NCBI RefSeq assembly: GCF_900010755.1
Contig: NZ_CZJT01000056.1
Span: 124,001-188,000 of the forward strand
DNA: 64,000 nucleotides
Direction of reading: 5' to 3'
Origin: Paeniglutamicibacter antarcticus
GTDB taxonomy: Bacteria > Actinomycetota > Actinomycetes > Actinomycetales > Micrococcaceae
Positions within the stretch are counted from its first letter, which is position 1; each line of letters starts with the position of its first letter. A program made the translations under genes and the position numbers. Under the pieces are notes generated by a model that was not told the DNA's origin, searched no databases, and worked only from the letters and a program-made list of their open reading frames with translations. Shown in pieces: positions 14,523 to 23,654 of the stretch.

Positions 14523-14651
14523 ATGAAATTTCTGATTGCCGTCGTGATTGTCATTGTTGTTCTCGTCGCGTTGACGTGGGTGCGCAAGAACTTTTCCAAG
14601 GAAATCAGGAGGGCCAAGTCCATCCGCAGGGCCAACAACGACGACCAGTAG
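14523..14651 (+). CDS. Small single-pass membrane peptide (42 residues)
   Basis: The short frame encodes MKFLIAVVIVIVVLVALTWV, one membrane helix, followed by a basic and polar tail rich in Lys and Arg that ends NNDDQ; stop TAG 14649-14651. A TACGCT box six bases upstream of the ATG supports a leaderless mRNA. Its place just after the giant membrane protein may be chance or may indicate a related role. The hydrophobic-then-basic pattern is typical of real small membrane proteins, but there is no family I can name. Confidence 0.6.
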   Translation: MKFLIAVVIVIVVLVALTWVRKNFSKEIRRAKSIRRANNDDQ

Positions 14652-14819
14652 CTGCTGGCGGCAGTAGCGAGGTCTTGCACCGGCACTTGCTGCGGAGACT
14701 TGCGTGGTGACCTTCGTCACTTCGCGCGAATGCCTTGGGCGTGTTGGATTTTGCCCCGAATTTGCCTTCCGGAAGTGCCGAGTGCCGGAAATTCGGGACT
14801 CATTGCCGGTTGCGGAACT

Positions 14820-14843
14820 CGCGACACGCCCGAGCGCGGGGGT
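14820..14843 (+). repeat. Direct repeat, copy 1 (24 bases)
   Basis: This GC-rich sequence recurs identically at 15126-15149; after one mismatch a further GGGC is also shared. The core CCCG-AGCG-CGGG can fold into a short hairpin, so it looks like a REP-type intergenic element. Confidence 0.7.
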
Positions 14844-14932
14844 GGGGCGGTGCGCGATTGGTGCGGACGAACCGTGCGCATGCCGGGTCGGGGGAGCCTC
14901 CGGTTGGTATTTTTCCCGCAAGTCTGCCAGAC

Positions 14933-14938
14933 TAGACA
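14933..14938 (+). promoter_or_regulatory. Candidate -10 box for the S10 operon
   Basis: TAGACA follows an AT-richer stretch (ATTTTT at about 14910-14915) at roughly promoter spacing. It resembles the TAGACT boxes upstream of tuf, rplN and rplM. Confidence 0.3.
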
Positions 14939-15026
14939 AGTTGTTCATGAAGATTTCCATGCTCAATGTCTGCAGATCGGGTAACCGACACCGGGGCATC
15001 GTGAATTCAACCGAGATTGTGTCTCA

Positions 15027-15044
15027 CCCGGGATAATGCCCGGG
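15027..15044 (+). other. Perfect inverted repeat in the S10 leader
   Basis: CCCGGG at 15027-15032 and CCCGGG at 15039-15044 flank the six-base loop ATAATG. It could be a leader hairpin of the rpsJ mRNA. Confidence 0.5.
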
Positions 15045-15125
15045 GCTGGGGAGCAATACGACAGAATTATCCTGGAACATGAACATCACCCCAACGCATT
15101 CATGCGGGTTAGTATCGCCTTCAAA

Positions 15126-15149
15126 CGCGACACGCCCGAGCGCGGGGGT
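15126..15149 (+). repeat. Direct repeat, copy 2 (24 bases)
   Basis: It is identical to 14820-14843. It lies about 130 bases before the rpsJ start, so it would be part of the S10 leader RNA. Confidence 0.7.
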
Positions 15150-15277
15150 CGGGCCTCGGCGGATTGAGGAACCCGGATTTATCCGGATTCAGTTCGATGC
15201 GAGGCGTGCCGGTCCGAAAGGGCCCGTAGGGCACAGTAACTGTACAGAGAGTGCTAATTAGAAAGAGGCATGACGCC

Positions 15278-15586
15278 ATGGCGGGACAAAAAATCCGCAT
15301 CCGGCTGAAGTCGTATGACCACGAGGTCATTGACGTTTCTGCCCGGAAGATCGTTGAGACGGTCACGCGCGCAGGCGCAACCGTAGTCGGCCCAGTGCCG
15401 CTCCCAACGGAAAAGAACGTTTACTGCGTAATTCGTTCGCCACACAAGTACAAAGACAGCCGTGAGCACTTCGAAATGCGCACGCACAAGCGTCTGATCG
15501 ACATCATCGATCCGACCCCGAAGGCCGTAGATTCGCTGATGCGTCTCGACCTGCCGGCGGATGTCAACATCGAAATCAAGCTCTAG
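15278..15586 (+). CDS. rpsJ: 30S ribosomal protein S10
   Basis: The start is ATG 15278, giving [17 protein letters not shown] and the canonical 102 residues; an in-frame GTG at 15251 would add nine unconserved residues. GAAAGAGG lies 9 bases upstream. S10 sits in the 30S head and also serves as NusE in antitermination. It is the first gene of the S10 operon. Confidence 0.97.
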
Positions 15587-15605
15587 GGGAGGTGGCGAGA
15601 AAACT

Positions 15606-16256
15606 ATGACCGCAACCCGTAATGTAAAGGGCCTGCTGGGCACGAAGCTCGGCATGACCCAGGTTTGGGACGAGAACAACAATCTCATCCCGGTAACCGT
15701 TGTACAGGCTGACAGCAACGTTGTCACCCAGCTGCGCAACGCCGAGCGCGATGGCTATGTAGCTGTTCAGATCGGCTACGGCCAGATCGATCCGCGCAAG
15801 GTCACCCAGCCTTTGGCTGGCCACTTCGAGGCCGCCGGGGTTACCCCGCGTCGCCACGTTGTTGAGCTGCGCACCGCCGACGCCGAGTCCTACGCCCCGG
15901 GCCAGGAACTCTCCGTCGAAATCTTCGCCGCCGGCCAGAAGGTCGACGTCGTTGGTACGTCCAAGGGTAAGGGCTTCGCTGGCGTTATGAAGCGCCACGG
16001 CTTCCACGGTGCTCCGGCATCGCACGGTGCTCACAAGAACCACCGTAAGCCGGGTTCCATCGGCGGCGCTTCGACTCCGGGCCGTGTGTTCCGTGGTCAG
16101 AAGATGGCCGGTCGCATGGGCGCCGAGCGCGTTACCACGCAGAACCTCACGGTTCACGCTGTTGACGCCGAGAAGAACCTGCTGCTGATCAAGGGTGCCG
16201 TTCCAGGCGCTCGCGGTCGCGTCGTTCTCGTACGCACCGCCGTGAAGGGAGCATAA
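15606..16256 (+). CDS. rplC: 50S ribosomal protein L3
   Basis: The 216-residue protein starts [19 protein letters not shown] at ATG 15606, with GGGGAGG upstream; an in-frame ATG at 15561 lies inside rpsJ and is not needed. L3 binds the 3' end of 23S rRNA near the peptidyl transferase centre. The conserved loop with [14 protein letters not shown] is present. Confidence 0.97.
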   Translation: MTATRNVKGLLGTKLGMTQVWDENNNLIPVTVVQADSNVVTQLRNAERDGYVAVQIGYGQIDPRKVTQPLAGHFEAAGVTPRRHVVELRTADAESYAPGQELSVEIFAAGQKVDVVGTSKGKGFAGVMKRHGFHGAPASHGAHKNHRKPGSIGGASTPGRVFRGQKMAGRMGAERVTTQNLTVHAVDAEKNLLLIKGAVPGARGRVVLVRTAVKGA

Positions 16257-16260
16257 CTAA

Positions 16261-16863
16261 ATGTCCAAGACACTTACCGTCGAGCTTCCTTCGGCGATCT
16301 TCGACGTACAGACTAACGTTCCGCTGCTGCACCAGGTCGTTGTGGCCCAGCTTGCAGCCGCTCGTCAGGGTACCCACAAGACCAAGAACCGCGCCGAAGT
16401 TTCCGGTGCCGGTCGCAAGCCGCACGCTCAGAAGGGTACCGGCCGCGCCCGTCAGGGTTCCATCCGTGCACCTCACATGACCGGCGGTGGCGTTGTCCAC
16501 GGTCCGACACCTCGCGATTACAGCCAGCGCACCCCCAAGAAGATGAAGGCTGCTGCACTGCGCGGCGCCCTGTCCGACCGCGCTCGCAACAACCGCATCC
16601 ACGTCATTGAGTCCCTGGTTGCCGGCACCACGCCGTCCACCAAGGAAGCACTGGCGACCTTGCGCTCGATCTCCGATCGCAAGAACCTGCTCGTAGTCAT
16701 CGACCGCAACAACGACGTGACAGCACTTTCGTGCCGCAACATCGTAGCTGCGCACGTTCTCTACGTAGACCAGCTCAACACTTACGATGTTCTGGTTTCC
16801 GATGACATCATCTTCACCAAGGCTGCATTCGACGCCCTGGTTCAGAAGGAGGAAGCCAAGTAA
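16261..16863 (+). CDS. rplD: 50S ribosomal protein L4
   Basis: The 200-residue protein lines the peptide exit tunnel. The tunnel loop around [20 protein letters not shown] is intact. It starts four bases after rplC and its TAA overlaps the rplW ATG by one base. In some bacteria L4 represses its own operon; whether it does so here is not visible. Confidence 0.97.
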   Translation: MSKTLTVELPSAIFDVQTNVPLLHQVVVAQLAAARQGTHKTKNRAEVSGAGRKPHAQKGTGRARQGSIRAPHMTGGGVVHGPTPRDYSQRTPKKMKAAALRGALSDRARNNRIHVIESLVAGTTPSTKEALATLRSISDRKNLLVVIDRNNDVTALSCRNIVAAHVLYVDQLNTYDVLVSDDIIFTKAAFDALVQKEEAK

Positions 16864-17165
16864 TGAGCACCTTCTCAAAGGCTCCGCACGATGTGGTCAT
16901 CGCACCCGTCGTTTCGGAAAAGAGCTACGGTCTGATCGACGAAGGTAAGTACACCTTCCTCGTTGACCCGAGTTCAAACAAGACGGAAATCAAGTACGCC
17001 GTTGAAGCTATCTTCAACGTCAAGGTTGACTCCGTAAACACCCTTAATCGTGCAGGTAAGCGCAAGCGCACCAAGTTCGGATGGGGGACGCGCAAGGCTA
17101 CTAAGCGTGCGATCGTCTCCCTGAAGGAAGGCTCGATTGACATCTTCGGCGGTCCGCTTTCTTAA
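16863..17165 (+). CDS. rplW: 50S ribosomal protein L23
   Basis: The 100-residue protein sits at the tunnel exit and docks trigger factor and SRP. It shows the conserved [11 protein letters not shown] start region and the [21 protein letters not shown] segment. It is coupled to rplD through a TAATG overlap. Confidence 0.97.
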   Translation: MSTFSKAPHDVVIAPVVSEKSYGLIDEGKYTFLVDPSSNKTEIKYAVEAIFNVKVDSVNTLNRAGKRKRTKFGWGTRKATKRAIVSLKEGSIDIFGGPLS

Positions 17166-17195
17166 GCGGAGACCACTTTAACGAGGAATTAAACT

Positions 17196-18035
17196 ATGGG
17201 AATCCGTAAGTACAAGCCGACAACCCCGGGCCTTCGTGGCTCGAGCGTTGCCGACTTCGCAGAAATTACACGTTCGACTCCGGAAAAGTCGTTGCTTCGC
17301 CCGTTGCACAAGACTGGCGGCCGTAACAACACCGGTAAGATCACCACCCGTCACAAGGGTGGCGGACACAAGCGCCAGTACCGTCTGATCGACTTCCGTC
17401 GTCACGACAAGGACGGCGTACCGGCAAAGGTCGCTCACATTGAGTATGACCCGAACCGTACCGCTCGCATTGCGCTTCTTCACTACATTGATGGAACCAA
17501 GCGTTACATCATTGCACCGAACAAGCTCAAGCAGGGTGACTCGATTGAAGCCGGCGTTGACGCCGACATCAAGCCGGGTAACAACCTGCCGTTGCGCAAC
17601 ATCCCGGTGGGTACTGTTATCCACGCTGTGGAATTGCGTCCCGGCGGCGGTGCCAAGATGGCTCGTTCAGCAGGTGCCTCGGTTCAGCTGGTAGCCCGTG
17701 AGGGCCGCTTCGCTCAGCTGCGTCTGCCGTCCGGCGAAATCCGCAACGTTGATGTGCGCTGCCGCGCAACCATCGGCGAGGTCGGCAACGCCGAGCAGTC
17801 GAACATCAACTGGGGTAAGGCCGGCCGTATGCGCTGGAAGGGCGTTCGCCCGACCGTTCGTGGCGTTGCCATGAACCCTGTTGATCACCCGCACGGTGGT
17901 GGCGAAGGTAAGACGTCCGGTGGACGTCACCCAGTCAACCCGAACGGTAAGCGCGAAGGACGCACACGTCGTCCGAACAAGGAAAGCGACAAGCTCATTG
18001 TGCGTCGCCGTCGTACCGGCAAGAACAAGCGATAG
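17196..18035 (+). CDS. rplB: 50S ribosomal protein L2
   Basis: The 279-residue protein is needed for subunit association and peptidyl transfer. It begins [17 protein letters not shown], and the C-terminal [18 protein letters not shown] block holds the conserved histidine. An AACGAGGAA ribosome-binding site precedes the ATG. Confidence 0.98.
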   Translation: MGIRKYKPTTPGLRGSSVADFAEITRSTPEKSLLRPLHKTGGRNNTGKITTRHKGGGHKRQYRLIDFRRHDKDGVPAKVAHIEYDPNRTARIALLHYIDGTKRYIIAPNKLKQGDSIEAGVDADIKPGNNLPLRNIPVGTVIHAVELRPGGGAKMARSAGASVQLVAREGRFAQLRLPSGEIRNVDVRCRATIGEVGNAEQSNINWGKAGRMRWKGVRPTVRGVAMNPVDHPHGGGEGKTSGGRHPVNPNGKREGRTRRPNKESDKLIVRRRRTGKNKR

Positions 18036-18047
18036 GAGCCTGGAGAC

Positions 18048-18329
18048 ATGCCACGCAGCCTGAAGAAAGGCCCCTTCGTCGATCAGCACCTTTTTGTTAA
18101 GGTAGCTGCTGAGAACGAAAAGGGCACCAAAAACGTCATCAAGACGTGGTCCCGCCGTTCGATGATCATCCCCGACATGCTCGGGCACACGATCGCCGTA
18201 CATGACGGACGTAAGCACATTCCTGTGTTTGTCACCGAGTCGATGGTCGGGCACAAGCTCGGCGAATTCAGCCCGACCCGGACGTTCCGCAGCCACGTGA
18301 AGGACGACAAGAAGGGCAAGCGCCGCTAA
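18048..18329 (+). CDS. rpsS: 30S ribosomal protein S19
   Basis: The 93-residue protein begins [15 protein letters not shown] and contains the conserved HNGR-type segment as [20 protein letters not shown]. It forms the 30S head with S13. GGAGCC lies just upstream. The gap to rplV is rich in hairpins. Confidence 0.98.
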   Translation: MPRSLKKGPFVDQHLFVKVAAENEKGTKNVIKTWSRRSMIIPDMLGHTIAVHDGRKHIPVFVTESMVGHKLGEFSPTRTFRSHVKDDKKGKRR

Positions 18330-18371
18330 CCCGCAAGGGTTCAGCGAGTGCTTAGCACTTCTTCGAAGAAG
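18325..18371 (+). other. Three adjacent inverted repeats between rpsS and rplV
   Basis: In a 59-base gap, GCTAACCC pairs with GGGTTcAGC around a GCAA loop, AGTGC-TTA-GCACT follows at 18347-18359, and CTTCTTCGAAGAAG is a perfect palindrome at 18358-18371. These could mark RNA processing or regulate translation of rplV. Confidence 0.5.
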
Positions 18372-18388
18372 ACGAGAGAAGGAAAGCA

Positions 18389-18751
18389 ATGGAAGCCAAG
18401 GCAATTGCGCGCCATATTCGCGTGACGCCTATGAAGGCCCGGCGCGTCGTCAACCTGGTTCGTGGCAAGCAGACGAACGAAGCACTGGCGATTTTGAAGT
18501 TTGCCCCACAGGCAGCTTCAGAGCCAGTGTTCAAGGTTGTAGCATCGGCCGTGGCTAACGCCCGCGCCGCCGCTGACCGCGAGGGAATCGCGTTCAACGA
18601 AGACGAGCTGATCATCAGTGAAGCGTTTGTTGACGAGGGCCCGACCATGAAGCGGTTCCAGCCGCGTGCTCAGGGTCGTGCATACGAGATCAAGAAGCGC
18701 ACGAGCCACATTACTGTGGTCGTCGCAACCCCTAAGAAGGGTGGGGAATAA
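18389..18751 (+). CDS. rplV: 50S ribosomal protein L22
   Basis: The 120-residue protein has the conserved [21 protein letters not shown]-terminus and the tunnel beta-hairpin segment [31 protein letters not shown] precedes the ATG. rpsC starts two bases after its stop. Confidence 0.97.
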   Translation: MEAKAIARHIRVTPMKARRVVNLVRGKQTNEALAILKFAPQAASEPVFKVVASAVANARAAADREGIAFNEDELIISEAFVDEGPTMKRFQPRAQGRAYEIKKRTSHITVVVATPKKGGE

Positions 18752-18753
18752 CA

Positions 18754-19578
18754 ATGGGACAGAAGGTTAACCCGCACGGGTTCCGTCTCGGTATCACCAC
18801 GGACCACGTTTCGCACTGGTTCGCTGATTCCACCAAGGTCGGCCAGCGATACAAGGACTTCGTCAAAGAAGATATCCGTATCCGCGAACTGATGACAGTT
18901 GGCATGGAACGTGCCGGCATCGCCCGCGTCGAAATCGAGCGTACTCGTGACCGTGTTCGTGTGGATATCCACACCGCACGTCCGGGCATCGTTATCGGTC
19001 GCCGTGGCGCCGAAGCCGATCGCATCCGTGGCGAGCTCGAAAAGCTCACCCAGAAGCAGGTTCAGCTGAACATCCTCGAGGTCAAGAACCCCGAGATCGA
19101 AGCTCAGCTTGTTGCACAGGGCATCGCCGAGCAGCTTGCTTCACGTGTGGCTTTCCGCCGCGCGATGAAGAAGGCAATGCAGTCGGCAATGCGCGCAGGT
19201 GCCAAGGGCATCCGCGTACAGTGCTCGGGTCGTCTTGGCGGTGCAGAAATGTCCCGCAAGGAGTTCTACCGCGAAGGCCGTGTGCCGCTGCACACCCTTC
19301 GTGCGAACATCGACTACGGCAAGTTCGAAGCCAAGACCACCTTCGGCCGCATTGGCGTGAAGGTTTGGATCTACAAGGGCGACGTAACCTCGAAGGAACT
19401 CGCAGCCCAGGCTGCAGCAGCTCCTGCTCGCGGCCGCGGCGACCGTCCGGGCGGACGTCCAGCTGGACGTCCCGAAGGTGGCGAACGCCGTCGTCGCAAC
19501 GACCGCAACACTGCACCGGAAGCAACAGCAGCAGCTGTTGAGGCTCCGGCAGCAGGCGCAGAAGGAGGACAGGCTTAA
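18754..19578 (+). CDS. rpsC: 30S ribosomal protein S3
   Basis: The 274-residue protein begins [18 protein letters not shown]. The KH domain motif [14 protein letters not shown] is present, and S3 forms part of the mRNA entry helicase. After about residue 215 there is a long low-complexity tail, first Arg/Gly/Pro-rich and then Ala/Glu-rich, which is longer than in E. coli (233 residues) and common in actinobacteria. rplP starts one base after its stop. Confidence 0.97.
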   Translation: MGQKVNPHGFRLGITTDHVSHWFADSTKVGQRYKDFVKEDIRIRELMTVGMERAGIARVEIERTRDRVRVDIHTARPGIVIGRRGAEADRIRGELEKLTQKQVQLNILEVKNPEIEAQLVAQGIAEQLASRVAFRRAMKKAMQSAMRAGAKGIRVQCSGRLGGAEMSRKEFYREGRVPLHTLRANIDYGKFEAKTTFGRIGVKVWIYKGDVTSKELAAQAAAAPARGRGDRPGGRPAGRPEGGERRRRNDRNTAPEATAAAVEAPAAGAEGGQA

Positions 19579-19995
19579 ATGCTTATCCCACGCCGCGTAA
19601 AGTTCCGTAAGCAGCACCACCCCAAGCGGAGTGGCGCAGCATCAGGCGGTACAACTGTAGCTTTCGGCGAATACGGTATCCAGGCCCTTACACCGGCCTA
19701 CGTTACCAACCGTCAGATTGAAGCTGCACGTATCGCCATGACCCGCCACATCAAGCGTGGCGGCAAGGTCTGGATCAACATTTACCCAGACCGTCCGTTG
19801 ACCAAGAAGCCTGCCGAAACCCGCATGGGTTCCGGTAAGGGTTCGCCGGAATGGTGGGTCGCAAACGTAAAGCCGGGACGAGTTCTCTTCGAGCTCTCCG
19901 GTGTCAGTGAAGAGGTAGCACGCGAGGCATTGCGCCTGGCAATCCACAAGCTGCCGTTGAAAGCACGCATTGTGCGTCGCGAAGGTGGTGAATAA
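19579..19995 (+). CDS. rplP: 50S ribosomal protein L16
   Basis: The 138-residue protein begins [19 protein letters not shown] and has the conserved [20 protein letters not shown] block that lies near the A-site tRNA. The ATG directly follows the rpsC stop, so translation is probably coupled. Confidence 0.97.
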   Translation: MLIPRRVKFRKQHHPKRSGAASGGTTVAFGEYGIQALTPAYVTNRQIEAARIAMTRHIKRGGKVWINIYPDRPLTKKPAETRMGSGKGSPEWWVANVKPGRVLFELSGVSEEVAREALRLAIHKLPLKARIVRREGGE

Positions 19996-19998
19996 GGA

Positions 19999-20310
19999 AT
20001 GGCAATCGGATCCAAGGATCTAGCAACCGAAGCACTGGACGGCTTTGATAACGCCCGTCTGGTCGAGGAGCTTAAGAAGGCCAAGGAGGAGCTTTTCAAC
20101 CTCCGTTTCCAGTCGGCCACCGGTCAGCTTGAATCGCATGGCAACCTGAAGTCTGTCAAGCGCGATATCGCACGTATCTACACGGTACTTCGCGAACGTG
20201 AACTGGGCATTCGTGCAGAAGTTGTTGTCCCGGTAGAAGAAGCCAAGAAGACCAAAAAGTCTTCGAAGAAGGCAGAAGCTACCGCAGAAGCAACTGAGGA
20301 AGCCAAGTAA
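19999..20310 (+). CDS. rpmC: 50S ribosomal protein L29
   Basis: The first 75 residues are the normal L29 fold ([20 protein letters not shown]). The protein has 103 residues in all because of a Lys/Ala/Glu-rich C-terminal extension of about 30 residues. The stop overlaps the rpsQ ATG by one base. Confidence 0.96.
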   Translation: MAIGSKDLATEALDGFDNARLVEELKKAKEELFNLRFQSATGQLESHGNLKSVKRDIARIYTVLRERELGIRAEVVVPVEEAKKTKKSSKKAEATAEATEEAK

Positions 20311-20597
20311 TGAGCGAGAAGGAGAACGTCGTGGATGCAGCTTCAGAGCGCAACGACCGCAAGACCCTCCGCGGGTACGTGGTTTCCGACAAGATGCAGA
20401 AGACCATCGTCGTTGACGTTGAGGACCGTGTTAAGCACGCCCTTTACGGCAAGGTCATGCGTCGCAACAAGAACGTGAAGGCTCACGACGAAGAGAACGC
20501 CGCCGGTATCGGCGACCTCGTTCTCATCGCCGAGACCCGTCCGCTGTCCGCTGACAAGCGGTGGCGCCTGGTAGAGATCCTCGAAAAGGCTAAGTAA
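20310..20597 (+). CDS. rpsQ: 30S ribosomal protein S17
   Basis: The 95-residue protein shows [20 protein letters not shown] and the [14 protein letters not shown] segment of S17. A polar N-terminal extension of about 15 residues precedes the conserved core. It is the last gene of the S10 transcript; a strong terminator follows. Confidence 0.97.
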   Translation: MSEKENVVDAASERNDRKTLRGYVVSDKMQKTIVVDVEDRVKHALYGKVMRRNKNVKAHDEENAAGIGDLVLIAETRPLSADKRWRLVEILEKAK

Positions 20598-20650
20598 GCT
20601 TTTTGACTCTCGACGCTTAGCGTTTAGTTCGCCTGCCGGCGAACGACTTT

Positions 20651-20703
20651 GCCGAGGCCCGAAATCCTGTGCTATGCACACGATTTCGGGTCTCGGCCTT
20701 TTT
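20651..20703 (+). terminator. Intrinsic terminator of the S10 operon
   Basis: Bases 20651-20666 pair with 20682-20697 over 16 positions with one mismatch or wobble, an inner TGTGC/GCACA pair caps the stem, and CTTTTT follows. Confidence 0.92.
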
Positions 20704-20707
20704 AACG

Positions 20708-20713
20708 TAGACT
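20708..20713 (+). promoter_or_regulatory. Candidate -10 box for the spc operon
   Basis: TAGACT lies just after the S10 terminator. Its -35 region would overlap the terminator stem and is poor. It matches the hexamer upstream of tuf and rplM. Confidence 0.35.
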
Positions 20714-20975
20714 AGAAAACCTGTGCGCGTCGTATTTGGAGACTATCCACCTCAAGTGCCTCGCATAGTGCAGTCGGACGGGCGTTTACGGGCTCACAAG
20801 GACTGTGCGGCATAGCTCTCGGCTAACGCCTCGGCCCTGCTTCCCCAGCATGAATATCCACCGTCCTGCGGTGTGGTGTGAAGTGTTTGGAGGTGGGGGT
20901 AAGTGAAAGCTGGGATGGACCATATCCGTTCCGCAAGGCTCCCTAGGAGAACCAGCGAGACGACAGGAGTAAAAA

Positions 20976-21344
20976 GTGATTCAGCAGGAATCGCGACTCA
21001 AGGTTGCTGACAACACCGGTGCTAAGGAAATCCTTACCATTCGTGTTCTCGGTGGCTCTGGCCGTCGCTACGCAGGCATTGGCGACATCATTGTCGCCAC
21101 CGTCAAGGATGCTATCCCTGGCGGAAACGTAAAGAAGGGTGACGTCGTCAAGGCTGTCATCGTTCGCACCAAGAAGGAGCGCCGTCGTTCAGACGGTTCC
21201 TACATCAAGTTCGACGAGAACGCAGCTGTCATCCTCAAGGCTGACGGCGAGCCCCGCGGTACCCGAATTTTCGGTCCAGTGGGTCGTGAACTTCGCGATA
21301 AGAAGTTCATGAAGATCGTTTCCCTGGCTCCGGAGGTACTGTAA
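20976..21344 (+). CDS. rplN: 50S ribosomal protein L14
   Basis: The 122-residue protein begins at GTG 20976 ([19 protein letters not shown]) with AGGAG at 20965-20969. L14 contacts the 30S subunit and ribosome silencing factor. It is the first gene of the spc transcript; rplX starts two bases after the stop. Confidence 0.98.
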   Translation: MIQQESRLKVADNTGAKEILTIRVLGGSGRRYAGIGDIIVATVKDAIPGGNVKKGDVVKAVIVRTKKERRRSDGSYIKFDENAAVILKADGEPRGTRIFGPVGRELRDKKFMKIVSLAPEVL

Positions 21345-21346
21345 CC

Positions 21347-21691
21347 ATGGGTGCAAAGATTAAGAAGGGTGACCTGGTTCAGGTCATCGCCGGTTCCGAC
21401 CGCAACAAGCAGGGCAAGGTGCTGAAGGTATTCCCGGCAGCACAGCGCGTGATTGTTGAAGGCGTCAACCGCGTCACCAAGCACACCAAGGCCGGTCAGA
21501 CCGAGCGTGGCACGCAGACTGGTGGCATTGAGGTCGTTGAGGCCCCGATGCACGTCTCGAACGTCGCAATCGTTGATCCGGAAACCAAGAAGCCGACTCG
21601 CGTTGGCTTCCGTGAGGAAACCGTAGAGAAGAACGGCGTCTCCAAGACGGTCCGCGTTCGCTACGCCAAGTCTTCCGGGAAGGCACTGTAA
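21347..21691 (+). CDS. rplX: 50S ribosomal protein L24
   Basis: The 114-residue KOW-domain protein begins [18 protein letters not shown], with the NKQGKVLKV turn. L24 initiates 50S assembly. Its TAA overlaps the rplE ATG by one base. Confidence 0.97.
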   Translation: MGAKIKKGDLVQVIAGSDRNKQGKVLKVFPAAQRVIVEGVNRVTKHTKAGQTERGTQTGGIEVVEAPMHVSNVAIVDPETKKPTRVGFREETVEKNGVSKTVRVRYAKSSGKAL

Positions 21692-22260
21692 TGACTGAAG
21701 CAGCTGTGAATATCCAGCCACGCCTGAAGGCCAAGTACGCCGCCGAGATCCGCGAAGCACTCACGACCGAGTTCAACTACGCCAACCCGATGCAGGTTCC
21801 GGGCTTGGTCAAGGTTGTAGTCAACATGGGTGTCGGCGAAGCCGCCAAGGACTCCAAGCTCATCGAAGGCGCAGTTCGCGACCTCACCGCCATTACCGGC
21901 CAGAAGCCGTTGGTTACCAAGGCTCGCAAGTCGATCGCACAGTTCAAACTGCGCGAAGGCATGCCGATTGGTACCCACGCTACGCTTCGCGGCGATCGCA
22001 TGTGGGAATTCCTGGACCGCTTGGTTACGCTGGCACTGCCGCGTATCCGCGACTTCCGTGGCCTGAGCCCGAAGCAGTTCGACGGCAACGGCAACTACAC
22101 CTTCGGTCTCACGGAACAGTCAATGTTCCACGAAATCGATGTTGATTCCATCGACCGCGTACGCGGCATGGACATCACCGTAGTGACCACCGCGAAGACC
22201 GACGACGAAGGTCGTGCCTTGCTCAAGGCACTGGGCTTCCCGTTCAAGACCGCCAACTAG
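21691..22260 (+). CDS. rplE: 50S ribosomal protein L5
   Basis: The 189-residue protein binds 5S rRNA. Conserved [27 protein letters not shown] and [13 protein letters not shown] blocks are visible. In many bacteria rpsN follows; here the next gene is rpsH, so rpsN must be elsewhere. The 62-base gap contains a TCCGCG/CGCGGA hairpin (22278-22293). Confidence 0.97.
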   Translation: MTEAAVNIQPRLKAKYAAEIREALTTEFNYANPMQVPGLVKVVVNMGVGEAAKDSKLIEGAVRDLTAITGQKPLVTKARKSIAQFKLREGMPIGTHATLRGDRMWEFLDRLVTLALPRIRDFRGLSPKQFDGNGNYTFGLTEQSMFHEIDVDSIDRVRGMDITVVTTAKTDDEGRALLKALGFPFKTAN

Positions 22261-22322
22261 ATCAACTACGTTGCAGGTCCGCGCTTGCGCGGAAACCGTA
22301 GCGAGGAAGGGCAGAAGCCCAA

Positions 22323-22721
22323 ATGACAATGACAGATCCTGTCGCAGATATGCTGACTCGTCTGCGCAACGCCAACTCGGCTTACCACGACACGGTAGCA
22401 ATGCCGTCGTCGAAGCTGAAGGTGCGCGTTGCACAGATCCTCAAGGAACAGGGCTACATCGCCTCGTTCGTTGAAGAAGCAGCAGAGGTCGGCAAAAAGC
22501 TGACCATCACCTTGAAGTTCGGCCCGAGCCGCGAGCGTTCAATCGCTGGCGTTCGCCGTATTTCGAAGCCGGGCCTGCGTGTATACGCAAAGTCCACCAA
22601 CTTGCCGCACGTCCTTGGTGGACTCGGCATCGCCATCTTGTCCACGTCCTCCGGTCTTCTTACCGACCGCCAGGCAGCCAAGAAGGGTGTAGGTGGGGAA
22701 GTCCTCGCCTACGTCTGGTAA
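22323..22721 (+). CDS. rpsH: 30S ribosomal protein S8
   Basis: The 132-residue protein begins [18 protein letters not shown]; a second ATG at 22329 is also possible. The C-terminal [20 protein letters not shown] block is conserved. S8 binds 16S rRNA and represses the spc operon in E. coli by binding its mRNA. Confidence 0.97.
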   Translation: MTMTDPVADMLTRLRNANSAYHDTVAMPSSKLKVRVAQILKEQGYIASFVEEAAEVGKKLTITLKFGPSRERSIAGVRRISKPGLRVYAKSTNLPHVLGGLGIAILSTSSGLLTDRQAAKKGVGGEVLAYVW

Positions 22722-22742
22722 CAGGAAAGGGAGAGAAAAACC

Positions 22743-23279
22743 ATGTCACGTATTGGACGTCTTCCGATCACTGTTCCTGCCGGCGTTGAGCTCAAAATTG
22801 ATGGCGACATTGTCTCCGTCAAGGGCTCCAAGGGCGAACTGACTCACACCGTACCCAGCCCGATTACGGCTGTTCTCGAAGAGAACATCGTAACCGTGTC
22901 TCGCCCGAACGACGAGCGCGATTCGCGTTCGTTGCACGGCCTGACCCGCACCCTGATCGAAAACATGATCATCGGTGTCACTGCTGGCTACGAAAAGAAG
23001 CTGGAAATCCACGGTACCGGTTACCGCGTTGCGCTGAAGGGCTCGACTCTCGAGTTCGCCCTCGGCTTCTCGCACCCGGTGGTTGTCGAAGCTCCTGAAG
23101 GCATTGTCTTCACGATCGACGGCAACACCAAGATCACCGTTTCCGGTATCAACAAGCAGCAGGTTGGCGAAGTTTCCGCCAACATCCGCAAGCTGCGTAA
23201 GCCCGACCCATACAAGGGTAAGGGCGTTCGCTACGCTGGCGAAATCAGCCGCCGCAAGGTCGGAAAGGCTGGTAAGTAA
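22743..23279 (+). CDS. rplF: 50S ribosomal protein L6
   Basis: The 178-residue protein begins [20 protein letters not shown] and has the C-terminal [13 protein letters not shown] signature. AGGAAAGGGAG lies upstream of the ATG. L6 lies near the sarcin-ricin loop. Confidence 0.98.
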   Translation: MSRIGRLPITVPAGVELKIDGDIVSVKGSKGELTHTVPSPITAVLEENIVTVSRPNDERDSRSLHGLTRTLIENMIIGVTAGYEKKLEIHGTGYRVALKGSTLEFALGFSHPVVVEAPEGIVFTIDGNTKITVSGINKQQVGEVSANIRKLRKPDPYKGKGVRYAGEISRRKVGKAGK

Positions 23280-23282
23280 ACC

Positions 23283-23654
23283 ATGGCTATCGGAATCAAG
23301 GGTAAGAGCAAGGCTGCCGCACGCGGCCGCCGCCACCTGCGTGTTCGTAAGCGCATCACCGGCACCGAGCTTCGTCCGCGCCTGGTCGTTAACCGCTCGG
23401 CTCGCCACATGTTCGTTCAGATCGTTGACGACAGCAAGGGCATCACCGTTGCTTACGCATCGACTCTCGAAGCTGACTTGCGCGCCTTCGACGGCGACAA
23501 GACCGCCAAGGCCAAGCGCGTTGGCGAGCTCGTTGCCGAGCGCGCCAAGGCTGCCGGCATCGAAGCCGTGGTCTTTGACCGCGGTGGCAACAAGTACCAC
23601 GGTCGCGTGGCTGCTGTTGCTGAAGGTGCACGCGAAGGTGGGCTGGCACTGTGA
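23283..23654 (+). CDS. rplR: 50S ribosomal protein L18
   Basis: The 123-residue protein binds 5S rRNA with L5. It has the basic N-terminus [19 protein letters not shown] and the [20 protein letters not shown] end. The TGA stop overlaps a GTG start of rpsE (GTGA). Confidence 0.97.
   Translation: MAIGIKGKSKAAARGRRHLRVRKRITGTELRPRLVVNRSARHMFVQIVDDSKGITVAYASTLEADLRAFDGDKTAKAKRVGELVAERAKAAGIEAVVFDRGGNKYHGRVAAVAEGAREGGLAL

Larger units (their letters stand above)
14652..15277. other. 626-base region upstream of the S10 operon
   Basis: No convincing gene is present. The region holds two copies of a 24-base direct repeat (14820-14843 and 15126-15149), a candidate -10 box (14933-14938) and a perfect CCCGGG-ATAATG-CCCGGG hairpin (15027-15044). 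If the -10 is used, the S10 mRNA leader would be about 330 bases long, long enough for autogenous control, but no known leader structure was recognised. Confidence 0.6.
20598..20975. other. Intergenic region splitting S10 and spc operons
   Basis: The 378 bases hold a strong terminator (20651-20703), a candidate promoter (TAGACT, 20708-20713) and a leader of about 250 bases before rplN. No open frame in it looks real. Confidence 0.7.

Noticed and set aside
14704..15036. Open frames through the repeat region upstream of rpsJ
   Set aside because: They run through the direct repeat and hairpins, have no Shine-Dalgarno and no membrane or domain features.
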